From the NCBI RefSeq assembly GCF_042433895.1, contig NZ_JBHLUA010000012.1, forward strand, positions 682,001 to 746,000: a stretch of DNA of 64,000 nt, written 5' to 3'. This DNA is from Mesonia maritima. GTDB taxonomy: Bacteria; Bacteroidota; Bacteroidia; Flavobacteriales; Flavobacteriaceae. Below are positions 17,574 to 26,230 of the stretch, one piece after another; positions within the stretch are counted from its first letter, which is position 1, and every line of letters starts with the position of its first letter. Below the pieces are notes generated by a model, which ran no database searches, was not told where the DNA came from, and saw only the letters and a list, made by a program, of their open reading frames with translations. The position numbers were made by a program, and so were the translations under genes.

Positions 17574-18338
17574 ATGGTAATCATTTCATATAATGTAAAC
17601 GGAATTCGAGCTGCACTTCGTAAAGATTTTCTCACGTGGCTGTCGCAAGCCAATCCAGATGTGTTGTGTTTGCAGGAAATTAAAGCAAATCCAGATCAGT
17701 TTGACGAAGCTGTTTTTCACGAGTTAGGCTATAAATATTGCTATTGGTATCCGGCACAAAAAAAAGGCTACAGCGGCGTTGCGATTTTAAGTAAAGTTGA
17801 ACCGAATAAAGTAAGTTACGGAACTGGAATAGATTATATGGATGCTGAAGGAAGAAATATTCGTGCCGATTTTGATGATATTTCCGTAATGAGTTTGTAT
17901 TTGCCTTCGGGAACCAATATAAATCGACTGGAATTTAAATTACAATACATGGATGAATTTCAGCAGTATATTGATAATTTAACTGAAGAAATTCCTAATT
18001 TGGTGGTTTGTGGCGATTATAATATTTGTCATGAACCAATTGATATTCATGATCCTGTGCGTTTAAAAAATGTTTCAGGTTTTTTACCGGTGGAACGTGA
18101 ATGGCTAAGTGGTTTTCTAGACAGCGGATTTGTAGATTCCTTTCGTCATTTAAATACTGAAGCTGTAGAATATTCTTGGTGGAGTTACCGAGCAAACGCG
18201 AGAGCCAATAATAAAGGTTGGCGTATTGATTACCAAATGGTGTCTGAGCCAATACACAAAAGAATTGAAAGAGCCGTTATATTATCGGAAGCTTATCATA
18301 GCGACCATTGTCCCATTTTATTAGAAATAAATATTTAA
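17574..18338 (+). CDS. xth: Exodeoxyribonuclease III / AP endonuclease
   Basis: Cuts DNA at abasic sites and removes 3' blocking groups during base-excision repair in the cytoplasm. The 254-residue protein has every hallmark of the ExoIII/APE1 fold: SYNVNGIRA, the metal-binding Glu in LQEIKA, GDYNICHEPIDIHDP with catalytic Asp and Asn, a WWSYRANARANNKGWRIDY block, and the final SDHCPILLEI with the Asp-His pair. The start was placed at the ATG of MVIISYN; an in-frame TTG 18 bases earlier is inside the predicted promoter leader. The OmpA-type gene follows after 11 bases. Confidence 0.96.
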   Translation: MVIISYNVNGIRAALRKDFLTWLSQANPDVLCLQEIKANPDQFDEAVFHELGYKYCYWYPAQKKGYSGVAILSKVEPNKVSYGTGIDYMDAEGRNIRADFDDISVMSLYLPSGTNINRLEFKLQYMDEFQQYIDNLTEEIPNLVVCGDYNICHEPIDIHDPVRLKNVSGFLPVEREWLSGFLDSGFVDSFRHLNTEAVEYSWWSYRANARANNKGWRIDYQMVSEPIHKRIERAVILSEAYHSDHCPILLEINI

Positions 18339-18349
18339 AAATAAAAAGT

Positions 18350-19288
18350 ATGAAAAAAATATCCATTTTAGTAATTCTGCTTATTAGCGTTTTAACAGCT
18401 TGTGTTCCAGCAAAAAAGTTTAACGAATTAGAGCAACAATATAAACAATTAGAGCAACAAAATGAACAAATAGCTTCTAAAGCAAATAATTGTGAGGAAA
18501 AATTAGAAGAAATTAACGCTAGTTCTACAGAAATATCAAGAGAATTTCAAGAACAGAATAGAGAAAAAGAATTATTAGAAAGCAAAATTGCTCAGATAGA
18601 AGAATCTTATGAAAAATTACAACAATCATATGATGCTTTAGAAGATAAAAGTTCGTCCACTCTGTTAGAAAATTCTAAACGAAATAGAATGCTAATTGAA
18701 GAGTTGGAGGAAAAACAAAATTTATTGAGAAATGAACGAAAGGAGTTGGCTGAAAGATCCTCACGAATAAAAGAGCTTGAAAATATGATAGCCGCTAAAG
18801 AAGAAAAAATGCAAACTTTAAAAAATAGTGTCTCTGCAGCACTTACAAATTTTGAAGGGAAAGGCTTAACCGTAGAAAGAAGAAATGGCAAAGTTTATGT
18901 TTCCATGGAAAATAAATTACTCTTCGATTCCGGAAGTTGGGCAGTTGGAAGCCAAGGTAAACAAGCTGTAAAACAATTAGGATTGGTGTTAGCGCAAAAC
19001 CCAGATATCAGTGTTTTAATTGAAGGTCATACCGATAATGTTCCGTACGGCGGAAGCGGAGCTTTACAAGATAATTGGGATCTTTCAACTAAAAGAGCCA
19101 CTTCCATAGTTCATCTCTTACAAGAAAATGCAAATATCGATCCCACTCGTTTAACTGCGGCTGGACGTGGAGAATATGCGCCAATCGCCAGTAATAATAG
19201 TCCGGAAGGAAAAGCAAAAAACCGAAGAATAGAGGTAGTTCTTACGCCAAAATTAGATGAAGTAAGCCGTTTGTTAGAAGACAGCTAA
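18350..19288 (+). CDS. OmpA-family lipoprotein with coiled coil
   Basis: A 312-residue outer-membrane lipoprotein that should anchor the envelope to peptidoglycan. The lipobox is LTAC (Cys about 18). A long coiled coil (about 25-155, rich in Glu, Gln and Lys) would span the periplasm. The C-terminal OmpA domain (about 180-305) has LLFDSGSWAVGS, VLIEGHTDNVPYGG, NWDLSTKRATSIVHLL, RLTAAGRGEYAPI and NRRIEVVLTPK, with the Asp and Arg that bind diaminopimelate. The ATG at 18350 is chosen because it starts the signal peptide (MKKISILVIL); an upstream in-frame start would overlap xth. It may be cotranscribed with xth. Confidence 0.93.
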   Translation: MKKISILVILLISVLTACVPAKKFNELEQQYKQLEQQNEQIASKANNCEEKLEEINASSTEISREFQEQNREKELLESKIAQIEESYEKLQQSYDALEDKSSSTLLENSKRNRMLIEELEEKQNLLRNERKELAERSSRIKELENMIAAKEEKMQTLKNSVSAALTNFEGKGLTVERRNGKVYVSMENKLLFDSGSWAVGSQGKQAVKQLGLVLAQNPDISVLIEGHTDNVPYGGSGALQDNWDLSTKRATSIVHLLQENANIDPTRLTAAGRGEYAPIASNNSPEGKAKNRRIEVVLTPKLDEVSRLLEDS

Positions 19289-19304
19289 AAATTTTTGTAC
19301 ACCA

Positions 19305-19390
19305 CCCCGCAAAAAAGCGGGGTCGGGCTGTCCGCTATATCTTTTATTTCGCTTTGCTACATAAAAGGATGCCGCTTCCATCCCTGGCGC
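19305..19390. repeat. Structured intergenic repeat-like element
   Basis: About 86 bases between convergent genes, clearly more GC-rich than the surroundings. CCCCGC (19305-19310) and GCGGGG (19317-19322) form a perfect hairpin around six A. A second hairpin pairs 19339-19347 with 19361-19370 with one bulged base. GGATG (19367-19371) and CATCC (19379-19383) can form a third, competing one. From memory, similar strings (GTCGGGCT, TCCGCTATATC) recur between genes of other flavobacteria, which would make it an interspersed repeat; I could not check this. It may also act as a terminator for the two converging units. Confidence 0.55.
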
Positions 19391-19396
19391 ATAAAA

Positions 19397-20530
19397 TTAT
19401 TCTAGCATTTTTACCAACGACTCATGAATAAAAGCTTGTTGTTGATTTTTAAAAGTTTTTACGTGAAGCCACTCTCTGAATTCTCCTAATAATTGAAGCG
19501 TATCATTTTGGGTTAATTCTCCAACTTTTTTAAAAGAAGTAGAAGGGCCTTCTCGCAAGTTCGCTTTCAAAGTTTTTATGACTATAAATGTGGAAGTAAA
19601 ATTTTGCACGAACGATTCAGGTGTTACTTTTTCAGTTTTAAAGATGTAAGGTAACGGATTTTTTGCACCAATTCTGTAAATCCCAAAATGTAAATGTGGC
19701 GGAGTAGTTTTTGCATTTCCGGTATTTCCCACTAAACCTAATGTATCGCCAATTTTTACGTTGTCATTTGGTTTTGCAATTATGCTATCTAAATGAGCGT
19801 AATATAAAGAATTCCCAAACAAACCTGCACGTAACCAAACCTGTTTTCCGTCGAGACCACGGTTTCCCGTTCTGCTAATTCTACCGTTTACCGCTGCTAC
19901 AACCGGTGTTCCTTTTTCAGCAAAAATATCTATTCCTTCGTGACTTCTTTTTCCTCCATCTCTAGCATTTCCCCAAAAACTTTGAATAGCAGAATTCCCT
20001 TTTCCTGCTACCGGAAAATAATAAGTCGGCTTTGTGAAAAAAGAGATGAAAAAATTGGAATGAGCAGCAATTTCAGGTTGAATTATTATTTTATAATTTC
20101 CATCTTTATTCGGAGTAAAACTTAATTTATCTTGTGAAATTTCGTTACTCTTTATCTGAAAGAAAGTGGAATCTCTTTCTCCAAATAAATCAATAAAAAT
20201 GCGTTGGTTGCTAGAATCTTTTTCAATTTCAGCAGTAAAAATTGTGCCTTTTTGAAGGTTAAAAGTATAGCTATAAACTTGCGCTAGATGCGGAAAAAAA
20301 GTCCCTTTTTCAGCATAAGGTAAATTTATTTGAAGACTATCTTGTTTGGCATTTTCAAAATTTTCTTTCCATCTATCAAAAACCGGTTGCCGATCTTTAA
20401 ATTCGCGGCTATAAATTTTTCTAGCGTTTGGATTTGTGATCGCATCGGTAACAGAATTTAATTTTGAACAGCTTATTACAATAATGCTGAAAAGTACCAA
20501 AAAGGGTAAAATATTTTTCTTTTTCATCAA
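19397..20530 (-). CDS. M23 family peptidase lipoprotein with SH3-like domain
   Basis: A 377-residue lipoprotein, probably a cell-wall endopeptidase facing the periplasm. Lipobox VISC (Cys about 21). Residues about 60-165 form a beta domain of unknown type. The peptidase_M23 (LytM) domain at about 185-290 has the zinc ligands in SHEGIDIFAEKGTPV (His, Asp) and PPHLHFGIY (second His), plus YYAHLD. A C-terminal SH3-like domain (about 305-377, LKANLREGPSTSFKKVGEL) may bind peptidoglycan. All ligands are present, so it should be active. It begins 28 bases after radA ends and is probably the last gene of the panC-to-radA run. Confidence 0.92.
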   Translation of the reverse strand: MMKKKNILPFLVLFSIIVISCSKLNSVTDAITNPNARKIYSREFKDRQPVFDRWKENFENAKQDSLQINLPYAEKGTFFPHLAQVYSYTFNLQKGTIFTAEIEKDSSNQRIFIDLFGERDSTFFQIKSNEISQDKLSFTPNKDGNYKIIIQPEIAAHSNFFISFFTKPTYYFPVAGKGNSAIQSFWGNARDGGKRSHEGIDIFAEKGTPVVAAVNGRISRTGNRGLDGKQVWLRAGLFGNSLYYAHLDSIIAKPNDNVKIGDTLGLVGNTGNAKTTPPHLHFGIYRIGAKNPLPYIFKTEKVTPESFVQNFTSTFIVIKTLKANLREGPSTSFKKVGELTQNDTLQLLGEFREWLHVKTFKNQQQAFIHESLVKMLE

Positions 20531-20558
20531 AAGAAATTAATTCACGAATTATGCCAAT

Positions 20559-21920
20559 TTAACCGAATAAATATTCTACTACTTCTTCAATTCTAGATAC
20601 TTTCTGCACGTTGATTGAAAAATTTCCCTTCGTAATTTTACTTTGTTTGGAAATAATAATTGTAGCGAATCCTAATTTTTCAGCTTCTAAAATTCGTTGT
20701 TCAGCTTTTGGTACCGGTCTAATTTCTCCTGCAAGACCAACTTCTGCCGCAAAACAAATATCGCGTGCAATGGCAATATCTTCATTGGAAGAAAGAATAG
20801 CAGCGACAACGGCTAGATCAATTGCGGGATCGTCTACCGAAATTCCGCCGGTAATATTTAAGAAAACATCTTTTGCGCCTAAACGAAATCCGGCTCTTTT
20901 TTCTAAAACCGCCAAAATCATATTTAGGCGTTTGGCATTGTAACCGGTTGTGGAGCGTTGTGGAGTTCCGTAAACTGCGGTACTTACCAAAGCTTGAATT
21001 TCGATCATTAACGGTCGCATTCCTTCTAAAGTTGAGGCAATTGCGGTTCCGCTGAGATCTTCATCATTTTTGGAAATTAATATTTCTGACGGATTGGTAA
21101 CTTCTCGCAAACCTTCGCCTTGCATTTCGTAAATGCCCAATTCGTGCGTAGAGCCAAAACGATTTTTATGTGCGCGTAAAATTCGATACACGTGATTTCT
21201 ATCGCCTTCAAATTGTAAAACCGTATCGACCATATGTTCTAAAACTTTTGGTCCGGCGATGCTTCCTTCTTTGGTTATATGCCCTATTAATAAAACAGGA
21301 ACGTGCGTTTCCTTGGCGAATTTTATAAGTTCTGAAGTACATTCGCGAATTTGCGAAATGCTTCCCGGGGAACTTTCAATGAAATCGCTATGAAGTGTTT
21401 GGATGGAATCAATAATAATTATTTCAGGCTCTAATTTTTCAACTTGCCTGAAAATATTTTGTGTTTTAGTTTCTGTTAAAATGTAGCAATTTGCAGGATT
21501 TGGATTAATCCGTTCCGCACGCATTTTTATTTGTTGCTGACTTTCTTCTCCGGAAACGTATAAGGTTCGATAATTTAAATTCAATGAAATTTGAAGCAAT
21601 AACGTACTTTTTCCGATTCCCGGTTCACCACCTAATAAAGTTAAGGAACCCGGGACAATTCCGCCGCCTAAAACACGATTTAATTCGTTATTATTTGTGT
21701 TTAATCGTGCTTCTTGTTCGTATTTTATTTCGTTTACTAGCGTTGGTTTTGGCGTTCGTTTTACAGGCGATTGTTCGGTTTTCCAATCTTTGGTATCTTT
21801 TTTTTGAATAACTTCTTCAACTAACGTATTCCATTGTTTGCAAGAAGAACATTGTCCTTGCCATTTTGAATGTTGCGCGCCGCAGTTTTGACAATAAAAA
21901 GTCGTTTTTGTTTTCGCCAT
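20559..21920 (-). CDS. radA: DNA repair protein RadA
   Basis: A RecA-like ATPase that helps process recombination intermediates and promotes branch migration. The 453-residue protein has the N-terminal C4 zinc finger (FYCQNCGAQ, then WQGQCSSCKQW), Walker A GGEPGIGKST, Walker B-like EIIIIDSIQTL, the RadA-specific KNRFG motif (RAHKNRFGS) and a C-terminal Lon-protease-like domain (about 270-450, TGGISVDDPAIDLAVVAAIL). Length and order are normal. It starts 3 bases after the esterase-like gene stops, so translation is probably linked to the upstream genes. Confidence 0.98.
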   Translation of the reverse strand: MAKTKTTFYCQNCGAQHSKWQGQCSSCKQWNTLVEEVIQKKDTKDWKTEQSPVKRTPKPTLVNEIKYEQEARLNTNNNELNRVLGGGIVPGSLTLLGGEPGIGKSTLLLQISLNLNYRTLYVSGEESQQQIKMRAERINPNPANCYILTETKTQNIFRQVEKLEPEIIIIDSIQTLHSDFIESSPGSISQIRECTSELIKFAKETHVPVLLIGHITKEGSIAGPKVLEHMVDTVLQFEGDRNHVYRILRAHKNRFGSTHELGIYEMQGEGLREVTNPSEILISKNDEDLSGTAIASTLEGMRPLMIEIQALVSTAVYGTPQRSTTGYNAKRLNMILAVLEKRAGFRLGAKDVFLNITGGISVDDPAIDLAVVAAILSSNEDIAIARDICFAAEVGLAGEIRPVPKAEQRILEAEKLGFATIIISKQSKITKGNFSINVQKVSRIEEVVEYLFG

Positions 21921-21923
21921 AAA

Positions 21924-23066
21924 TTAGTATCCGAAGTCTTGTTTAATTTGTTCAATTCTTTTTAGCATCATGTCTTTGGTAAGGTAAGAAGCTTCTTCTA
22001 GGGCAAAGGCATTTTGGTACTCTTTCATTGCTTTTTTTGCATTGCCGGTTTCTTCATAATAACGCGCTAAAAAATAACTGCCGAGCATTTTGTTGGGATG
22101 TTCATCGTTGGCGAGTTTCCCCAAATCTTTGTATTGGTCCCATTCTTTACTTATTTCAATGGCATCTGCAATGTATATAAAATCGTTTATGCGAACCTGA
22201 ATATCTAGCCCGTAAAGTTCTGAAACGGTTTCATATTTATCTACTAAATATTCATAATAAGTTCCTTTAGTTGTTAGCACTTGATCTTCATATTCTTTTT
22301 GATTTATCGGGCGGTAAATTGAAAAAATACTCTCGATGGCTTTTGGGATTCCTCTTCCTACGAGCGAATAATGCGTGGCTTCTTCGAAATTATCAAAATA
22401 ATAATAGAATTTTTCATTGTCTATGGTTTTCAGCAGCTCATTCATTTGTTTGTTGCTTTCATTTAAACTTTCCACATCGTCTGTAGAAGTGGCTAAATAA
22501 TACCAAGTTTTAGATTCTGAAGCATTTAACGCATCGGCTACACGCTCTTTTAAGTTTGGTGCGTAATCTGGACTTAAATTAATATAGCCTTTAAAAAGCG
22601 GATCTTCTTTTAATAAATAATAATTCATAAAACTCGCGGTAAGATCGTGCCCCACAATAATTGCGAATTTTGCGGTTCGGTAATTTTTGTCGATTAAAGG
22701 AAGTAATTCCAACCCAATGAATTCGAAAAATTCTGCTCCTTGTTTGGTAGGTAAGAAAGTTTCTTTATCATATTCGGTATCTTTTCTTCGCTTTCCTACT
22801 TCGTTAACGCCAACTACAATCGATTCTGGCATATCTTCCCAATAACTATAATAATCTACATTTCCAGCCACGGGTTCAAATAAATAATCGCCGTCTAACA
22901 CAATAAAAACGGGATAGGATTTTTCTGTATTGTTATTATAATTTCTAGGAAGTTGTATTTTTATTTGACGACTGTCTTGAAGTGTTTCAGATTGAAGAAC
23001 TTTATATTCTGTTTGTGCAAAAATGCTTGTGGAAATAAACAGGAATAGTAGCGTTAACTTTTTCAT
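21924..23066 (-). CDS. Esterase-fold (alpha/beta hydrolase) protein with altered nucleophile
   Basis: A 380-residue secreted or periplasmic protein (signal peptide ending IFAQ, 1-18). Residues about 25-260 match the putative esterase (esterase D/Fes) fold: YPVFIVLDGDYLF, SIVVGVNEVGKRRKDTEY, and a nucleophile elbow. The elbow reads VGHDLTASF, with Asp141 where G-x-S-x-G enzymes have Ser. The later acid and His positions are not obvious, though THYSLVGRGIP may contain the His. Residues about 320-375 look like a TPR-type helical pair (LARYYEETGNAKKAMKEYQNAFAL). It may be a non-catalytic binding protein, or use Asp as nucleophile. It sits between the flippase-like gene and radA. Confidence 0.8.
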   Translation of the reverse strand: MKKLTLLFLFISTSIFAQTEYKVLQSETLQDSRQIKIQLPRNYNNNTEKSYPVFIVLDGDYLFEPVAGNVDYYSYWEDMPESIVVGVNEVGKRRKDTEYDKETFLPTKQGAEFFEFIGLELLPLIDKNYRTAKFAIIVGHDLTASFMNYYLLKEDPLFKGYINLSPDYAPNLKERVADALNASESKTWYYLATSTDDVESLNESNKQMNELLKTIDNEKFYYYFDNFEEATHYSLVGRGIPKAIESIFSIYRPINQKEYEDQVLTTKGTYYEYLVDKYETVSELYGLDIQVRINDFIYIADAIEISKEWDQYKDLGKLANDEHPNKMLGSYFLARYYEETGNAKKAMKEYQNAFALEEASYLTKDMMLKRIEQIKQDFGY

Positions 23067-23105
23067 AGCTAAGAAAATTTAGAAATGGAAAGATAACAAA
23101 AAAAA

Positions 23106-24074
23106 TCACTTTTTTGGATTCACCAGCGGAAGAAAAATCATCGATAAACCTCCAATAACAAGGTTTAGCAGCGTTTGCGTTCCCCAAATTACCCAGCCGA
23201 AAGCTTCACCGTCTTCTTTAGGAATTCCGAAAAGTAATAAAACCGCACCTATCGCGATAGGGTAAATACCAATTCCGCCATTGGTTACTGAAATTGCAAA
23301 TGAACCAATAACAAAAGCTACCAAAATAGCATCTAACGATAAATCTGTGGTGCCGGGAACTGCAAATTTCACTAAATAAAACATCAGAATATACATTGCC
23401 CAAATGAAAATAGTATGAGCTAAAAAAGCAAACGTATTTTTCATTTTTAAAATGCTTTTCATTCCTTCTAAAATACCTTTTCCGAAGGTTTTAACTTTCA
23501 TTAAAAAGGGATTGGAGGAACGCTGAATAATTTTTAAAAAAATGATTCCGAATACAATTAAAATCAGTAGAATTATAATGGTGAAAAATGGATTGATGTT
23601 ATGCGATTGAAAATAAGGGAGAATTGTATTGGCTTGAAAAAAAATGGTAATTCCTAAAATGATAAGGAGCATAATTAAATCTGCTACGCGTTCGGAAATA
23701 ATGGTTCCAAAAGTCTTTTCAAACGGAATATCTTCATAATTTGCAATAGTCGCACCACGTAAAACTTCACCCGATCTAGGTATTCCTAAATTTGCTAAAT
23801 AACCCGCCATAACAGCCATGAAGCTATTGTGAAGTCGCAATTTGTAGCCCATTGGCGCTAATAAATATTTCCAACGATAAGCCCGTGAGAGATGCGATAA
23901 AATTCCGCAGAAGGCTGATAAAACCAACCAAATGGGATCGGCTTCTAAAATATTATTTATTAATTTTTCGCGTTCAGCAGGTGTGGCGCTATTTACGGAA
24001 TAGAAGATTAAAAAAACTCCCAGCGCTAATGGAAGTAAGGTTTTTAAAATTTTTATGCCTTTTTTTTTCTTCAA
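23106..24074 (-). CDS. Flippase-like membrane protein (LPG synthase TM / UPF0104 family)
   Basis: A 322-residue integral membrane protein with about eight helices, matching the lysylphosphatidylglycerol synthase transmembrane or AglD-like family. Typical blocks are SHLSRAYRWKYLLAPMGYK, LANLGIPRSGEVLRGATIA, FEKTFGTIISERVADLI and the C-terminal SFAISVTNGGIGIYPIAIGA. Members move or modify lipid-linked groups, but the substrate is unknown for most bacterial ones. There is no cytosolic aminoacyl-transferase domain, so it is not MprF itself. It begins 2 bases after panD stops, which implies translational coupling. Confidence 0.9.
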   Translation of the reverse strand: MKKKKGIKILKTLLPLALGVFLIFYSVNSATPAEREKLINNILEADPIWLVLSAFCGILSHLSRAYRWKYLLAPMGYKLRLHNSFMAVMAGYLANLGIPRSGEVLRGATIANYEDIPFEKTFGTIISERVADLIMLLIILGITIFFQANTILPYFQSHNINPFFTIIILLILIVFGIIFLKIIQRSSNPFLMKVKTFGKGILEGMKSILKMKNTFAFLAHTIFIWAMYILMFYLVKFAVPGTTDLSLDAILVAFVIGSFAISVTNGGIGIYPIAIGAVLLLFGIPKEDGEAFGWVIWGTQTLLNLVIGGLSMIFLPLVNPKK

Positions 24075-24076
24075 GA

Positions 24077-24424
24077 TTATTGTAAGCGGTTTTCATCGTT
24101 TGGAAATACCAACGCAGGTTTAAAAGCTTTGGCTTCTTCTACGCTCATCATTGCGTAGGTGATTAAAATGAGAATATCACCTTTTGCAACTTTTCTTGCT
24201 GCAGCGCCGTTAAGGGTAATTTCTCCGCTTTTTCTCGGCCCGGGAATAACGTATGTTTCTAAGCGTTCGCCATTGTTGTTATTAACAATTTGAATTTTTT
24301 CACCTTCAATAATGTTGGCTGCTTCCATTAAATCTTCATCAATCGTAATGCTACCAATATAATTTAGATCTGCTCCGGTCACTTTTACGCGATGAATTTT
24401 AGACTTTACAACGTGTATTTGCAT
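24077..24424 (-). CDS. panD: Aspartate 1-decarboxylase
   Basis: Makes beta-alanine from aspartate for pantothenate and coenzyme A synthesis. It is a pyruvoyl enzyme: the proenzyme cuts itself between Gly24 and Ser25, seen here in YIGSITID, and Ser25 becomes the pyruvoyl group. Lys9 and the block NGAAARKVAKGDILILITY are conserved. The 115-residue length is standard. It follows panC by 16 bases on the same strand, so beta-alanine supply and its ligation to pantoate are encoded together. Confidence 0.98.
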   Translation of the reverse strand: MQIHVVKSKIHRVKVTGADLNYIGSITIDEDLMEAANIIEGEKIQIVNNNNGERLETYVIPGPRKSGEITLNGAAARKVAKGDILILITYAMMSVEEAKAFKPALVFPNDENRLQ

Positions 24425-24440
24425 AGTTTTTCTATAAACT

Positions 24441-25292
24441 TTAATAATTTAGTGCGATATTATCGATTAACCTTACATTATTTGCGTATGCCGCAATAAA
24501 TGCACGGGATTTATTTTGTGTGTTTTTATTTGAAATGGGTTCGAGATCATCGGCATCAGAAATTTCAAAATATTCCAACTTTAAAATAGGATTTTTTTCG
24601 AATTCATTTTTTACCCCTTTCTTTATATCTGCTACAGATTTTGTGCCAAATTCACTTTTTACTTCTTGTAAGATTTTATAAATGAGAGAAGCTTGTGTTT
24701 GAGCTTCTTCAGATAATTGTTTATTTCTTGAACTTCTGGCCAAACCGCTTGCTTCTCGATTTATAGGGCAACCAATGATTTCCACATTCTGCTGGGTAAT
24801 TTCTACGAGTTTTTTTACGATTAAATATTGTTGATAATCTTTTAAACCGAAAAAAGCTTTGTCGGGTTTTACGAATTCAAATAATCGTTTTAGAATTGTG
24901 CCAACGCCGTCAAAATGTCCGGCTCTGTATTTTCCCTCCATTTTAGAGGCAATTTCGCCAAATTCAAAATGTTCAGAAGTTATGGAATCATTATAAATTT
25001 CTTGAACCTCAGGCGCAAAAATGATGCAATTATCAAAACTTTTCTTCAGCAAAGCTAAATCATCTTTTAATGTACGAGGGTATTTTTCTAAATCTTCGGG
25101 GTTATTAAATTGTGTAGGGTTTACAAAAATGCTTACAACTACTAAAGCGCAAGATTTCTGAGCTAGGCTGATTAAAGACAAATGTCCTTCGTGTAAAGCT
25201 CCCATAGTTGGAACCATACCAACGTTCTCGCCAGTTTTTTTATGATTTTCTATAAAGGAATTGAGCTCCTTTTTATGATGAAATACCTGCAC
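24441..25292 (-). CDS. panC: Pantothenate synthetase
   Basis: Joins pantoate and beta-alanine with ATP to give pantothenate. Signature blocks are VPTMGALHEGHLSLI (nucleotide-binding HIGH-like motif), FVNPTQFN, KAFFGLKDYQQ, and the RSSRN loop. Starting at the GTG of VQVFHHKKEL gives about 283 residues, the usual length. An ATG 51 bases further upstream (25343) would add 17 poorly matching residues, and the open frame extends to 25421 into the divergent gene. The GTG start is preferred but not certain. It heads the minus-strand run panC-panD-flippase-esterase-radA-M23. Confidence 0.93.
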   Translation of the reverse strand: MQVFHHKKELNSFIENHKKTGENVGMVPTMGALHEGHLSLISLAQKSCALVVVSIFVNPTQFNNPEDLEKYPRTLKDDLALLKKSFDNCIIFAPEVQEIYNDSITSEHFEFGEIASKMEGKYRAGHFDGVGTILKRLFEFVKPDKAFFGLKDYQQYLIVKKLVEITQQNVEIIGCPINREASGLARSSRNKQLSEEAQTQASLIYKILQEVKSEFGTKSVADIKKGVKNEFEKNPILKLEYFEISDADDLEPISNKNTQNKSRAFIAAYANNVRLIDNIALNY

Positions 25293-25352
25293 TAGTTGTA
25301 AATTTAAGTCGTGCAAAACTAATATATTACTGGCAAACTGCATAAATTTTTG

Positions 25353-25360
25353 TAATTTTG
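25353..25360 (+). promoter_or_regulatory. Candidate -7 box for the half glycogen synthase gene
   Basis: TAATTTTG is a perfect TAnnTTTG box about 45 bases before the ATG at 25405, in the spacer shared with panC. Confidence 0.4.
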
Positions 25361-25404
25361 CCTGTTTTTTATCGTTAATCGTTAATACAAAGAGTAAAAC
25401 ATTT

Positions 25405-26229
25405 ATGAAAGATAAGCGCATTTTGTACGTATCTTCTGAGGTAATCCCGTACCTCCCAGAAACTGAAATATCATCTATGTCTTTTGAAGCACCAAGAATG
25501 GTAAATAGTCAAGGCGGGCAGATACGTATTTTTATGCCTCGTTTTGGGAATATTAATGAAAGACGTCATCAATTGCACGAAGTAATTCGGTTATCAGGAA
25601 TGAATTTAGTGATAAATGATCTTGATATGCCGTTGATTATAAAAGTTGCTTCAATTCCTAAAGAGCGAATGCAAGTTTACTTCATCGATAATGAAGATTA
25701 TTTTAAGCGAAAAGCAACGTTTAGCGATGAAGAAGGAAATTTATTTGAAGATAACGATGAGCGCGCCATATTTTTTGCAAAAGGAGTTATTGAAACCGTA
25801 AAAAAATTAAATTGGTCGCCCGATATAATTCACGTGCACGGTTGGTTAGCTTCATTATTGCCGCTTTATTTACGCAATTATTATGGAAATGAGCCGTTAT
25901 TCAACAAATCGAAAATTGTAACCTCAGTTTACAGCAAAGGTTTTGAAAACACGCTTGCTGAAGATATGTACAAAAAAGTATTGTTCGATGGTCTTTCAGA
26001 TGAAAATGTGGAGCATCTTCAAACCCCAACTTATGAAGGCTTAATGAAAACTGCTATAGATAATTCTGATGCGGTTATAAAAGGAAGTGCAGAAATCCCT
26101 GAAACATTAGACACATACTTGGAGTCTTTAGATAAACCGGTTCTTGATTTTAAATCAAAAGAAGAATTTGCACAAGCTTACCAAGAATTTTACTTGGAAA
26201 AAGTTTTAAATGAAAAAGAAAGCGAATAG
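25405..26229 (+). CDS. Glycogen/starch synthase N-terminal domain protein
   Basis: A 274-residue protein matching the N-terminal Rossmann half of GT5 glycogen synthases: RILYVSSEVIPYLPETE, a MVNSQGGQIRIFMPRFG block in place of the usual KTGGLADV-type loop, and PDIIHVHGWLASLLPLYL. The C-terminal GT-B half, which carries most ADP-glucose contacts and the catalytic Glu, is absent, and the next gene encodes something unrelated. The Lys-x-Gly-Gly donor-loop motif near the N-terminus is also missing. A glycogen synthase role is therefore doubtful; a regulatory or scaffolding role is possible. It is divergent from panC and overlaps or abuts the DUF4270 gene. Confidence 0.85.
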   Translation: MKDKRILYVSSEVIPYLPETEISSMSFEAPRMVNSQGGQIRIFMPRFGNINERRHQLHEVIRLSGMNLVINDLDMPLIIKVASIPKERMQVYFIDNEDYFKRKATFSDEEGNLFEDNDERAIFFAKGVIETVKKLNWSPDIIHVHGWLASLLPLYLRNYYGNEPLFNKSKIVTSVYSKGFENTLAEDMYKKVLFDGLSDENVEHLQTPTYEGLMKTAIDNSDAVIKGSAEIPETLDTYLESLDKPVLDFKSKEEFAQAYQEFYLEKVLNEKESE

Positions 26230-26230
26230 C

